In this document: positions 31,304 to 41,202 of the stretch, in pieces
Layout of the letters: each line of letters begins with the position of its first letter
Position numbering within the stretch: the first letter of the stretch is position 1
NCBI RefSeq assembly: GCF_030035675.1
Contig: NC_084493.1
Location: 20,685,822-20,749,821 of the forward strand
From: Rhineura floridana
Lineage: Eukaryota > Chordata > Lepidosauria > Squamata > Rhineuridae
Direction of reading: 5' to 3'
Length of the DNA: 64,000 nt
Position numbers and translations under genes: made by a program
The notes under the pieces: model-generated
Told to the model about the DNA's origin: nothing
Databases searched by the model: none
The model's input: only the letters and a program-made list of their open reading frames with translations

Positions 31304-31856
31304 AGAATGAGGGGATTGGTAAAAAGAAAGCTGAAAAACAAAATCCAGAGGGTCACATCACTCGAAAATGCTTGGAAGTTGTTTAAAAACACTATATTAG
31401 AAGCTCAACTGGAGTGCATACCGCAGACCAGAAAAGGTACCGCCAGGGCCAAGAAGATGCCAGCATGGTTAACGAGCAAAGTCAAGGAAGCTCTTAGAGG
31501 CAAAAAGTCTTCCTTCAAAAAATGGAAGTCTTGTCCAAATGAAGAAAATAAAAAAGAACACAAACTCTGGCAAAAGAAATGCAAGAAGACAATAAGGGAT
31601 GCTAAAAAAGAATTTGAGGAGCACATTGCTAAGAACATAAAAACCAACAACAAAAAATTCTATAAATACATTCAAAGCAGGAGACCATCTAGGGAGACAA
31701 TTGGACCCTTGGATGATAAGGGAGTCAAAGGTGTACTAAAGAACAATAAGGAGATTGCAGAGAAGCTAAATGAATTTTTTGCATCTGTCTTCACAGTGGA
31801 AGATATAGGGCAGATCCCTGAACCTGAACTAACATTTGCAGGAGGAGACTTCTAAA
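31304..31856 (+). pseudogene. CR1 ORF2 fragment (endonuclease-RT linker)
   Basis: 182-residue open frame. KRKLKNKIQRVTSLENAW, MPAWLTSKVKEALRGKKSSF, AKNIKTNNKKFYKYIQSRR, IGPLDDKGVKGVLKNNKE and KLNEFFASVFT are characteristic of the CR1 ORF2 region before the RT. It lies directly next to an antisense CR1 3' end, so two CR1 pieces were juxtaposed by nesting or rearrangement. Confidence 0.85.
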
Positions 31857-32331
31857 ACATTGATTGTAAGAATGATAATTTATTGATATTTTGAAGAAAT
31901 GTCCTTTCCTTTTTAAAGGAAATAACATTTTCTTCAAAATAGCAATACTTCCTTTAAAATATCGATATTAATATCAATTTTTTTTTTGCAGGCAAAAAAA
32001 AATAGATTAGTAAAAGCAGCAGCTAGCTGTTATAGAATAAACTCTAATCAATTCCAGCCTGTTAGGTTGGAAGAATGCTTTTGAATCTGCACTGGCCAAC
32101 AGATCCCATCCCTACTCCAGAGCCACCACTATGATGAAGATCTTCTTGAACACATTATATTCCTTCAGGCTCCACAATACCCTCCCTACCGTATATACTG
32201 TTCTTTACTGTCCTCTCCATCCTGGCTCACCACGGAATGTAAACAACTAGTTTCCCCTTGCTCCAGGCCTTCCTTGTTGTGTGCTCTCTGTCCCAACCTT
32301 TGTCTTTGTTGGGGGAGAGGCACAATATAGA

Positions 32332-32376
32332 TGCCGCTGCTGCTGCCACTGCTGCTGCTGCTGCCGCCGCCGCCAC
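32332..32376. repeat. GCTGCTGCC / GCC trinucleotide repeat
   Basis: An interrupted (CTG/CCG)n run of about 45 bp in B2M intron 3. It gives poly-Ala/poly-Leu frames that are not genes. Confidence 0.85.
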
Positions 32377-32544
32377 CTCCTCTCTCATCCTCTGATCACA
32401 TTTCCCCTTTATGCAACTGGGCCACAACACATAATTTCCAGCCTGCCTGTGCTTGCTTCTCGTTGGGAAGGCCATGCCACAATGTGGAGGCCAGTGCCAA
32501 CTATCTTGGTGCCAATCCATGCATTTAAAGCACATTCAATTATA

Positions 32545-33008
32545 TATATATTTATTTATTTATTAAATTTATATCCTGCCCTTCCTCCCAGGAGCCCAGA
32601 GCAGCAAGCAATACACTAAAAGCATTCTAAGACATCTTAAAAACAAAAGACTTTAAAAATATCAAAATTAACATCTTTAAAAAAACATTAAAACAAAACA
32701 TCTTAAAAACATCTTCTAAAAAATCAGCTTTAAAAAAAAATTAAAAACAATTCAGACTGGGATAAGGTCTCTCCTTAAAAGGCTTGTTGAAAGAGGAAGC
32801 TCTTTGGTAAGTGCGGAAAAGATAATAGAGACAGCACCTGTCTAATATTAAAGGGGAGGGAATTCCCAAGCGTCGGTGTCACAACACTAAAGGTCCACTT
32901 CTTATGTTGTGCGGAATGGGCATCCTGATGAAATGGTATCTGCAGGAGGCCCTCACCTGCAGAATTCAGTGATCGACTGGGTGTACAAGGGATAAGATGA
33001 TCTTTCAA
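32545..33008 (-). repeat. LINE 3' end, antisense
   Basis: TTTATTTATTTATTAAATTT, TATCCTGCCCTTCCTCCCAG, CTCCTTAAAAGGCTTGTTGA, GAGACAGCACCTGTC and CTCACCTGCAGAATTCAGTG are the same tail as 35195-35850. B2M intron 3. Confidence 0.75.
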
Positions 33009-33518
33009 TTATCGATGCACATTTAAAGCACATGAGTCCCCCTAAAGAATCAGGGGACCTGTAGTTTCTCCCTCACATAGCCTATGAGTTAGGTTAGGCT
33101 GAGAGACTATGACTGGCCCCGGTCATCCAGCAAGCTTCATGGCTGATTGGGAATTTGAACCTTAGTCTCCAGATCCTAGTTTAATGGATGCTCCCCCACC
33201 CTGTTGAAAGGTCAGTCAGTATTTGGGGGGCGGGATAGAACTGAGGCTAAGAGAGAGAGTGGCTTGGTCAAGGCCACCTAGTGAGAGATGTCTTGATTTA
33301 CAGCTCAGTCTTTAGGCAGCTCTCATAATGCTTCTCAGGATTTAAAGTGCTTTTCTAGATTTGTTATCTCTCTTGTCCCCACCAAGATTAGGCTGAAATA
33401 GTGACAGTTCCATAGCCAGCCTAAAAGTTAGGGGGCACCCATAAAGTAATGGGGGGTGGGAGAAAAAATATGTAAGATTTAATATTTAATTTTTGTAAAA
33501 AAAAACAACAACCCTAAA

Positions 33519-33692
33519 TGTAAATGCACTGCCTTCGATTCCGACTTATGGCGACCCTATGAATAGGGTTTTCATGAGGCTGAGAGGCAGTGACTGGCCC
33601 AAGGTCACCCAGTGAGCTTCATGGCTATTCAGGGATTCGAACCCTGGTCTCCCAGGTCGTAGTCCAACACATTAACCACTACGCCACATGGG
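33519..33692 (-). repeat. tRNA-derived SINE, antisense
   Basis: GCACTGCCTTCGATTCCGAC, TTATGGCGACCCTATGAATA, GGGATTCGAACCCTGGTCTC and TTAACCACTACGCCACA. It shows the uninterrupted form of the SINE split at 9941/15052. B2M intron 3. Confidence 0.88.
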
Positions 33693-33867
33693 CAGGAAAG
33701 TTTGGTGGGGGCTGGCTATAGGCCTGAATAGTGATGGTCAAGGCCACTTAGTGGTTAATTGGAGGTTGGGTCTCCCTATCCAGCCTTTGATCCACTGGAC
33801 CACACTGTTTGTTCTTTGAAAAAATGAGTCAAGGTAAAACTCAGTGTTTTTTTTTTCCTCCTTCCAG

Positions 33868-34620
33868 GTCTGAAGAAATTTCCTTTTCAATATTGCCACT
33901 TATGTGATCCCTGAGGAGGAGTCTTCCTTGCTGTTCCTGCTTTTCATCCAATTACAGAGTTCAGTGGACAGTTTTCTAGCATGTGATGAGCTATGCATAC
34001 CAAGGGTGACAATACCTGCTGATGTGTCACCTTTGAAGCTTTTAATTGTATAGATGTGAGCTTTTATACAGTAGGGCCCTGCTTTTTGGTGGCCGCTTTT
34101 CGGTGTTCCACTAATACAGCGGTTTTCAATTAGAGTAAGGCCCCACTCATACGGCACTTGTTCCGCTTTTATGGTGTTTTTTGGGCGCCATTTTATGATG
34201 GAATTCCACTTTTTGGCGGGCTTTGCTTTTAGGCGGGTGTCTGGAACGTAACCTGCCGTATGAGTGGGACCCTACTGTATTTTGTGTGTCTGCTGTAGGC
34301 TGTCAACTGAAGATTGCAGGGGAAACTTGAGCTATCATGCCTTTATAATAACACTGAGAGTTTTGCAGTTTGAAATCTTTAAAAAAAATGATGTAATAGC
34401 TTTTGTTGAATTTTGCCTTAAATACTTTTAGTAAGTATTTAATTACTTTTAAAATCTTTCAGAAGTTTGTTTGGATGTTTGTAAAGCAAAGCAAGTTAAA
34501 AAGATTATATACTTTACCTTTTTAATCAATTGGCTATGAATTATATCTGAAATGTAACTTTTAATGCTTTTAGCCTACTCCTAATAAAAACTTTAATAAA
34601 GTGCATGTAATATTTCCTTT
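33868..34620 (+). other. B2M: B2M exon 4 (3' UTR) with polyadenylation signals
   Basis: The acceptor TTTTTTCCTCCTTCCAG|GTC is strong and follows the last coding exon, as in mammals where exon 4 is UTR only. AATAAA occurs at 34583-34588 and 34595-34600, so the transcript likely ends near 34610-34625. A mariner-like MITE lies inside (34069-34277). The exact end needs transcript data. Confidence 0.75.
34069..34277. mobile_element. Tc1/mariner-like MITE in the B2M 3' UTR
   Basis: The ends CAGTAGGGCCC and GGGACCCTACTG are inverted, with TA on both sides. The 209-bp interior is non-coding and partly self-complementary (CCACTCATACGGC and GCCGTATGAGTGG). Confidence 0.75.
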
Positions 34621-35190
34621 ATAACAATTGGTGGCTTTCATTGATTGAATGACAGGGCACTCCTAAGCATGTTTATTCGTACGTCAGTCCTATTACATTA
34701 AATAGGCCTACTCCCTTGTAAGTGTAAATAGGACTGCATACAAAATTCATTGCATCCTGCAACTGATCTTTACAATCATAAGCAGCCTTATGATAGATAA
34801 ACCATTCTTGGTCAGTAAGGGTGTGTGGGGGATAGACGGCAAAGGGTTAACTCTTCTTCCCAAAGAAGGCAGGCCCAATCAGAAAAAAAACTTTGTTCTT
34901 CCTGGAGAGGCAAATGTGTGCAGGGCAATGGTAGTGATTTTTTAAAACCCTTTTGTACAATAGGCTACATTCCAGCCAGAGGCTCCTATGCATGCTCCTG
35001 TCCATCCAGGCGAGCAAGCGGAATTATCCTAGTTCAAGGATATGTTTCAGTGAGGCAAAAGCACCAAGGGAGGGCCTGGAGTAGAGCTGCTGTGGGGCGT
35101 GGCCTGGGTGAGGAGAGTGGGTGTGACCTGGGAACATTCTGGGGGCCAGACAGAGAGGCTGGGAGGGCTGCATTGGCCTCTGGCCCTGTT
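34621..35190. other. Intergenic, no gene seen
   Basis: Starts after the B2M polyadenylation region. No recognised exon. The 153-codon frame at 34825-35286 runs into a LINE tail and has no known family. Confidence 0.4.
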
Positions 35191-35194
35191 TATT

Positions 35195-35850
35195 TGTTAT
35201 TTATTTATTTATTATTTGATTTATATCCCATCCTTCCTCCCAGCAGGAGCCCAGGGCAGCAAACAGAAATGCTAAAAACACTTTAAAACATCATAAAAAG
35301 ACCTTAAAATACATTAAAACAAAACAACATTAAAAACATTTTTTTAAAAAGTTTTAAAAACATCTTTTTAAAAAAGGGTTAAAAACATTATTAAAAAAAT
35401 ATATTAAAAGCAATTCCAGCACAGACACAGACTGGGATAGGTCTCAACTTAAAAGGCTTGTTGAAAGCGGAAAGTCTTCAAAAGGCGCCGAAACGATAGC
35501 AGAGATGGCGCCTGCCTAATATTTAAGGGGAGAGAATTCCACAGGGTAAGTGCCACCACACTAAAGGTCCGTTTCCTATATTGTGCAGAATGAACCTCCT
35601 GATTTGTATGTCAGGAGGCTGTCACCTGCAGAGTGCAGTGATCAACGGTATATAAGGAGTAAGATGGTCTTTCAGGTATCCTGGTTCTGAGCTGTATAGG
35701 ACTTTGTACACCAAAACTAGAACCTTGAACTTGGCCCAGTAGCAAATGGAGCCAGTGCAATTCTTTCAGCAGCAGGGTGACATGTTGGCGATACCCTGCC
35801 CCAGTGAGCAGTCTCACTGCTGCATTTTGTTTGCTGCTAGCTCTGTTCTC
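35195..35850 (-). repeat. LINE 3' end, antisense
   Basis: TTATTTATTTATTATTTGAT, CCATCCTTCCTCCCAGCAGG, CTTAAAAGGCTTGTTGAAAG, GGTCCGTTTCCTATATTGTG, GTCACCTGCAGAGTGCAGTG and TTGGCCCAGTAGCAAATGGA. This is a longer copy of the family at 32545-33008. The frames in it are shadows. Confidence 0.75.
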
Positions 35851-38035
35851 CAGTAGTGCCCCTCTAAAAAGGAGACCTGGAGACCCTTTGTGAGTTCTGG
35901 CAGTTCCATTAAACTCCACTGCAGCATCCACTGGAAGGATCTTGCCTATCTCCAGCCAGGTGGCAGCCACAGGGAGGTGGTTGGTGGGGGCTGCTCTGGG
36001 TGAATGGATGCTCACCTTTTGTTCCTTGGTAACTTCAGGAAACCTCTCCAGAACACTTCATTGGTCTTACAGCCTGGGGGCCAAAATCGGCAACTGCCTC
36101 TCATAAAGAGATGCTCCTGTCATTCACACACAAGGCAGAGGAAGAAAGACCATTTCTGTTCAGGCAGCAATTTATCTGCATCTGTGAGGAAAGCTTCATG
36201 TGTCTGCTGTATGACCTATGAAGGAGAACACCAGAACTGGATGCAAAGGGGAACGTAGCTCACAGGTTGGATTTTGGCAAGGAGATGAACATGTCTGCAC
36301 CAAGTGGAGGCTGCAATTAGACTCTAGTGAGGTCCTCCTTATTTCAGTTTCCTGGATACTCCATTCAGTGTCTTATGCCCCTATTTGCTGACTCTGTTCC
36401 TGTTCATTAACAGCCTGGCAAACAGAAATTTGGCAAGGGAAGCTTTTCCCATCATTGATCACTGGTCTGTGTGTCAGAAAAAAGTTCTCTCCACCTACTA
36501 AATGTGTGTGTAAAGTTGAAGTCCAATCTAAATTATGGTTACTTGGACTCTCGTGGTGTTGGTAAACACTTAAGAATCCAGGTGGTGGCTGTGTGTGTAC
36601 ACAGCCTCAAACTCAAAACTCCTTATGGCTGGGTGGAGTTAAGCATCAAAAAAGCTGCAGATTATTAGAGCAAAATCGAGAGGAAAACATTCAAAGATGG
36701 TGCTGGTATTCAATGGCCCAACAGAGGTCACATCTGCACCATACATTTAAACCACATGACTGCCCGCCAAAGTATCGTGCAAACTAGTTTAAGGTGCACT
36801 CAAGAGCAAAACAAAGGCAGATCTATCTCACAAATATAGCATGTTCACTCATACCATGCCATAGCAGACCTGTATTTGCTTACAGGCATTCTCCTCCCCC
36901 AAACCAAATAGCTAATCATCAACAGCAAGAGCTTCATCACAGAGATGCAGACTCAGGTGCCAACTCTGTTCACATATCTACATATCTGGCAACTTTGTTA
37001 CAAGACCTAATAATATTGTCCACAACATCAGAGGTCCATTCACTTGCTCAGCTTGCAATATGGTAGATGACATTATCTGCCATCTATTCCCTTCTGCATT
37101 CTCAGTAGGATAGACAGGCCAGTCTCTCTGCAAAAGAATAAACAAACACAAATCTGACATCAGGAATGGGAGTTCTCAAAAGCTATAGGGACACATTTCC
37201 ACCTTCCAGGACACTATCCTATAGTGTATTGTTGTGCCTCAGTGCCTGCTGTTGCAGGTGCAGGAGGGAATATTCTTGATGGTAAACAACTCTGATCATA
37301 CCAGGATTATAAATAAGTGTTCCAAGACCTTTTCATACACAAGGCAAAAGGGGGCCTTTTTCCTGGATTTTTTCCTGGTTTAAAACTAGAGGAGATGCAT
37401 ACTTCAATAACGGTCTCCCATGGATATGCTGGGCATACAGCATAAAGGAGCCATGGGGATGTCATTGCTGAGAAAAGAATAAAATGAGGCCTGTTTTGAT
37501 GGAAGTTTATTTTGATCTCACTTTGACAGCCTCCTGGCTGGATCTCAAAGCAAATAATTTCACAGGAACACAAACGGAATCTTCTAGAAGAGGAAAACAG
37601 TTGGTGAGTGGCAGTTATCAGTCAGGACTGCAAAGCTGGTCAATGAGGCAGAGTGGAAGAGAAACAAGGGCTGCTTGAGAAAAAAACATTATTTCTGGGA
37701 AATAGGTGAGTCAGGAAGAAATGCTTTAGGAAATGGACGGCAGTAGGAAGCTGTTTCAAGATGGAATGCCAGCTTCCTGTCCTCAGTCTCTGTCTGTCTG
37801 TAATTCTGAAAAGGAGACCCAGAGCAGGAGAATAGTACTGATGAGAAAAGGTATAAGGTTGGTAGTGATGATGAGAGCAGCTGTATTTGTCCAGAGCGGC
37901 ATGGAATTCCCAGCAACATCATGTCTGTATAGAATAAATTATACGCCCCATGGGAATGATTATATGCCATGGCTATATGCCATGGCTATGTCCTGTACCA
38001 CACCTTCCACACTCTTAACACTGCTAAATACTACT
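35851..38035. other. Intergenic, no gene seen
   Basis: Mostly unrecognised sequence between B2M and TRIM69. Short open frames on both strands lack any known motif. There is a short ATATGCCATGGCT duplication at 37963-37988. Confidence 0.35.
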
Positions 38036-38432
38036 ACTACAGCTGGTATAGCACAGTGGGGAGGAAAGCCTGGTTGGGAGTCCAGAGTCTGTGCATTCAA
38101 ATCCCCGCTCGTGTCTCCTGGGTGTCAAGGGCCAGCTAAAGATCACCCCCACAGTGAGTGGCTCAGGGGTTATGTGTTCTGTTACCTGTGCAACCGTGGG
38201 CAAGCTGCATAGTCCCAAGGAGCCCAGTTGTCCCCCAGCTGGCGGTTGCGGACATGGAAGGGGCTCGCTCGTACAGCTGTGGCAAGCTGAGCAGGCCCTG
38301 GCCAGCTGGGGAGGACTAGCCTCAGAGGGAGGCAATGGTAAACCCCCTCTGAATACCGCTTACCATGAAAACCCTATTCATAGGATAGCCATAAATCGGG
38401 ATCGACTTGAAGGCAGTCCATTTCATTTTTCA
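38036..38432 (+). repeat. tRNA-derived SINE, long form, + strand
   Basis: A tRNA-like head (GTCTGTGCATTCAAATCCCC) is followed by a long body and the 3' module AATGGTAAACCCCCTCTGAA..CATGAAAACCCTATTCATAG..ATCGACTTGAAGGCAGTCCA. The 3' module is the one seen antisense at 9941/15052 and 33519. Confidence 0.8.
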
Positions 38433-39465
38433 AATACTACTACTAGCAGTATTGTATGGTGACATTACCCAGAGGGACAAAATAGAGCAGCTGCATCTTT
38501 AAAGACAGTTGTGTGAAGTTGTCTTAATGTTCTAGCTAGGGCTGCAACACAAAGCCAATTAACTGGTTAGGTAAATCAGTTAATATCAGATTGATAAAAA
38601 ATTAGTTATATGGCTACTGCAGCAAGGTTAATTTAAACAAAACACTGGAGGTCTCAAAACCTGCCTTTATTAAAGGAGTAGCTGACAAAATGTGGAATTT
38701 GGCCATTATGGAAAAATTAACCTCAATGAGTTAATTTTAACTGGAAAGATCCAAAGAGAAAAGACTAGAGGTGGGACAGTTCTAAAGTTAACTGTTAATT
38801 GTTTATCAACATTTACTGAATATTGCAAAGACAAGTTATTCAGATGTTATATGTTTGTTTTTTATTGTTTTAAACTCAAAATATGTCAAAATATAAAACT
38901 TGTTAAGACAATCAGGATATGAAAATGTATGTTTTAGAAGTGTGATGAAACATTTTTTATTTATGTATTTGAATTATAAAAAAATAACTAATTTTTTATT
39001 GACTGAAGAAATTACACTGACTGACCAGTAGATGTTTCTTAAAATTTTAATACATTCACATATATAATAAAAATAACTAAAAACAGTTTTAAAAAAGCAC
39101 AAAAGTTACAAGATTAATTTAATCATCTATGATGATTCTGACCTTTTGTGCCTTATTTAAAAACAAAGCAACAATATTTTTTCTATGCAGATTTACAGAG
39201 ATCTAATTGATTAAAATGTATGTAATGGTTTTTAAATTATTTAAGCAGGTGACGGCTAGCCCACAGTTGGCATCTACCCTAGCCCATTAACCAATGTGAA
39301 TACTGTAGATCAAGTAGCTGCTTGTTGATCTAGTGTAATAATTAACCACACAAGTCGTGTGCGGGCTGGAAATCTCCCTGACTCAAATCTCAGCTCAGGC
39401 CTTAGCTTACTGAGTGGCTTTATACAGGCCAGTCTCTCTCATCCTAACCCCATCCCAGTCCGCAC
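38433..39465. other. AT-rich intergenic, nothing recognised
   Basis: No coding or element signal. An AT-rich, T-run-rich sequence. Confidence 0.4.
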
Positions 39466-39469
39466 CCCA

Positions 39470-39540
39470 ATATTATTTATTTATTTAATTAATTTATCTT
39501 TTAAATTGATATCCCGTTCTTCCTCCCAGAAGGAGGATAA
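39470..39540 (-). repeat. Antisense LINE tail fragment
   Basis: TATTATTTATTTATTTAATT..ATATCCCGTTCTTCCTCCCA is the reverse of a LINE 3' tail. Confidence 0.6.
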
Positions 39541-39629
39541 TAATTCCAGTGTACCTCAGAACCAAACCATACATGACAGTAAATGTAGAGAAAATGGATA
39601 GGGAGAACTTTTTCTTCCTCTCTCACAAT

Positions 39630-40030
39630 ACTAGAAATCAGGGCCATTCATTGGAGCTGAATGTCAAACGATTCAGGACAGACCAAAGAAAGTACTTCTT
39701 CACAGATCGCACATAGTTAAACTATGGAATTTGGCCCCACAGGTTGTTGTGATGGCCACCAACTTCGACGGCTGTAAAAGGTTAGCCAAATTCATGGAGG
39801 CTACGGCTATCAATGGCTACTAGCCACCTTTGCTGTGTTTCTGTCTCCACTGTTGGAGGCAGCATGCTTCTGAATACCAGTTGCTGGAAACCGCAGAAGG
39901 GGAGAGTGCTCTTGCACTCAGGACATTCTTGCGGGTTTCCCATAGGCCATCTGTGTGGTCACAGTGAGAACAGGATGCTGGACTAGGCGGGCCTTTTGCC
40001 CAATCCAACAGAGCTCTTTTTATGTTGTTA
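39630..40030 (+). repeat. CR1 LINE 3' end, + strand
   Basis: AATTCATGGAGG, TATCAATGGCTACTAGCCAC, CTGTTGGAGGCAGCATGC, TTCTGAATACCAGTTGCTGG, TCACAGTGAGAACAGGATGC and TGGACTAGGCGGGCC are the CR1 3' terminus, ending TTTTTATGTTGTTAG. Confidence 0.85.
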
Positions 40031-40213
40031 GCACTTCCATCTGTGCTTTTTTTTAAAAAAAGGCAACCATGCCCCCCACCCCACTGCCGATTTTAATTGA
40101 GACTGCAGTGTGCAAGGAGGGAGGTTTTTTATCTGTCTCCCCTGCTGTGGTCTTGACAGATATTCTGCCCCTCCCTGTATCTGCTGTTAGCCTTAAGAGG
40201 GAAGACTCTATTG

Positions 40214-40351
40214 CAGGTATGGGGAATCCTTGGCCTTCCAGATGTTGCTGAACTACAACTCCCATCAGCCCCAGCAAGCATGGTTAACGGCCAGGGCTGA
40301 TGTGAGTTGTAGTTCAGCAATATCTGGAGGGCTAAAAGTTCCCCACATCCA
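40214..40351. mobile_element. hAT-like fold-back MITE, family A
   Basis: 138 bp whose arms pair AGATGTTGCTGAACTACAAC with GTTGTAGTTCAGCAATATCT. The flanks CTCTATTG (40206-40213) and CTCCATTG (40352-40359) agree at 7 of 8 bases, a hAT-type duplication. Confidence 0.88.
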
Positions 40352-40364
40352 CTCCATTGCACTG

Positions 40365-40520
40365 CTTTCTAACCTTGGTTCCCCAGATGTTGCTGGACTA
40401 CAACTCCCATCATCTCCAGTCAGCATGGCCAATGGTCAGGGATGATGGGAGTTGTAGTCCATCAACTCACATCAGCCCCAGCAAGCATGGTCAATGATCA
40501 GGAATGATGGAAGCTGTAGT
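40365..40520. mobile_element. hAT-like fold-back MITE, family A, compound copy
   Basis: GATGTTGCTGGACTACAACT pairs with GGGAGTTGTAGTCCATCAAC. A second partial arm (CATCAGCCCCAGCAAGCATG) follows, so this is one complete and one partial copy side by side just upstream of TRIM69. Confidence 0.75.
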
Positions 40521-40660
40521 GCTCTATTAAATGGTTTCACATCAAGGAGAGATTAGCTGTAATGCAGGATTTCATCACCTAACTACCATCCAACCTTTAT
40601 TAAGACTTGAGTCTTAACATACAAACAAGGATCTCATTTAACTTCTTTTTCATCTGGCAG

Positions 40661-40707
40661 GATGACCCCATTTTGACTGTTGCTTTAAGGCTTTTCCTTC
40701 CGCTATC
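40661..40707 (+). other. TRIM69: Probable TRIM69 5' UTR segment
   Basis: A pyrimidine-rich run and acceptor-like CATCTGGCAG end at 40660. The next 47 bases lead to the ATG at 40708. An upstream non-coding exon is likely but was not located. Confidence 0.4.
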
Positions 40708-41202
40708 ATGTCCACATCCACCAGCAAAAATCCTTCAACTACCTCATTTACTTCCGTTAATGAAAGAGAAGCCAGTACAGTCATAGCCAGTTCTTCTAAC
40801 ACTTCTTGGGAGCTGCATGCAGACGACTTCACCAAGGAGTTATCCTGTGTTATTTGCCTAGAGCTGTTTAGGGAGCCTGTCATCCTGTCCTGCGGCCATA
40901 ACTTCTGCAAACCTTGTCTAGAGACAGTCTGGGAAGAAAAAGGAGTCTTCTGCCCACAATGCCACTCAAATGTTCCAGACCAAAAGTACATAGCGAACAA
41001 AGCCCTGGAGAAAATGGCGAATAAAATCAAGACCTTTCATGTGGGGTGCCAACAGCAGAAGTGCCTCGAACACAGCGAGCCCTTGACTCTCTACTGGAAG
41101 CCACAAGAAAAACTAGCCTGCTTCAGCTGCCGGGAATCTCAGATACCCAAAGATCAAAGCACCCAGTTTCTTCTCATCCCAGATGCTGTGCAGATCTATA
41201 CG
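40708..41202 (+). CDS. TRIM69: TRIM69 coding exon 1 (RING and B-box region)
   Basis: Starts at ATG 40708 (context ATCATGTC); the donor is ACG|GTAACC, phase 0. It codes a serine/threonine-rich 40-residue lead, the RING ([24 protein letters not shown]) and the B-box-like [19 protein letters not shown]. Confidence 0.94.

Larger units (their letters stand above)
31037..32114. mobile_element. hAT-like element (TAGGGATG type) with CR1 inside, B2M intron 3
   Basis: The ends TAGGGATG and CATCCCTA are inverted. The flanks GTCCAGAG (31029-31036) and CTCCAGAG (32115-32122) match at 7 of 8 bases, an 8-bp hAT-type duplication. The interior holds two CR1 pieces in opposite orientation, which accounts for its greater length than relatives at 23518-23904 and 41362-41726. 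Confidence 0.8.

Noticed and set aside
32227-32535. Frames with poly-Ala or poly-Leu tracts
   Set aside because: Caused by the trinucleotide repeat at 32332-32376.
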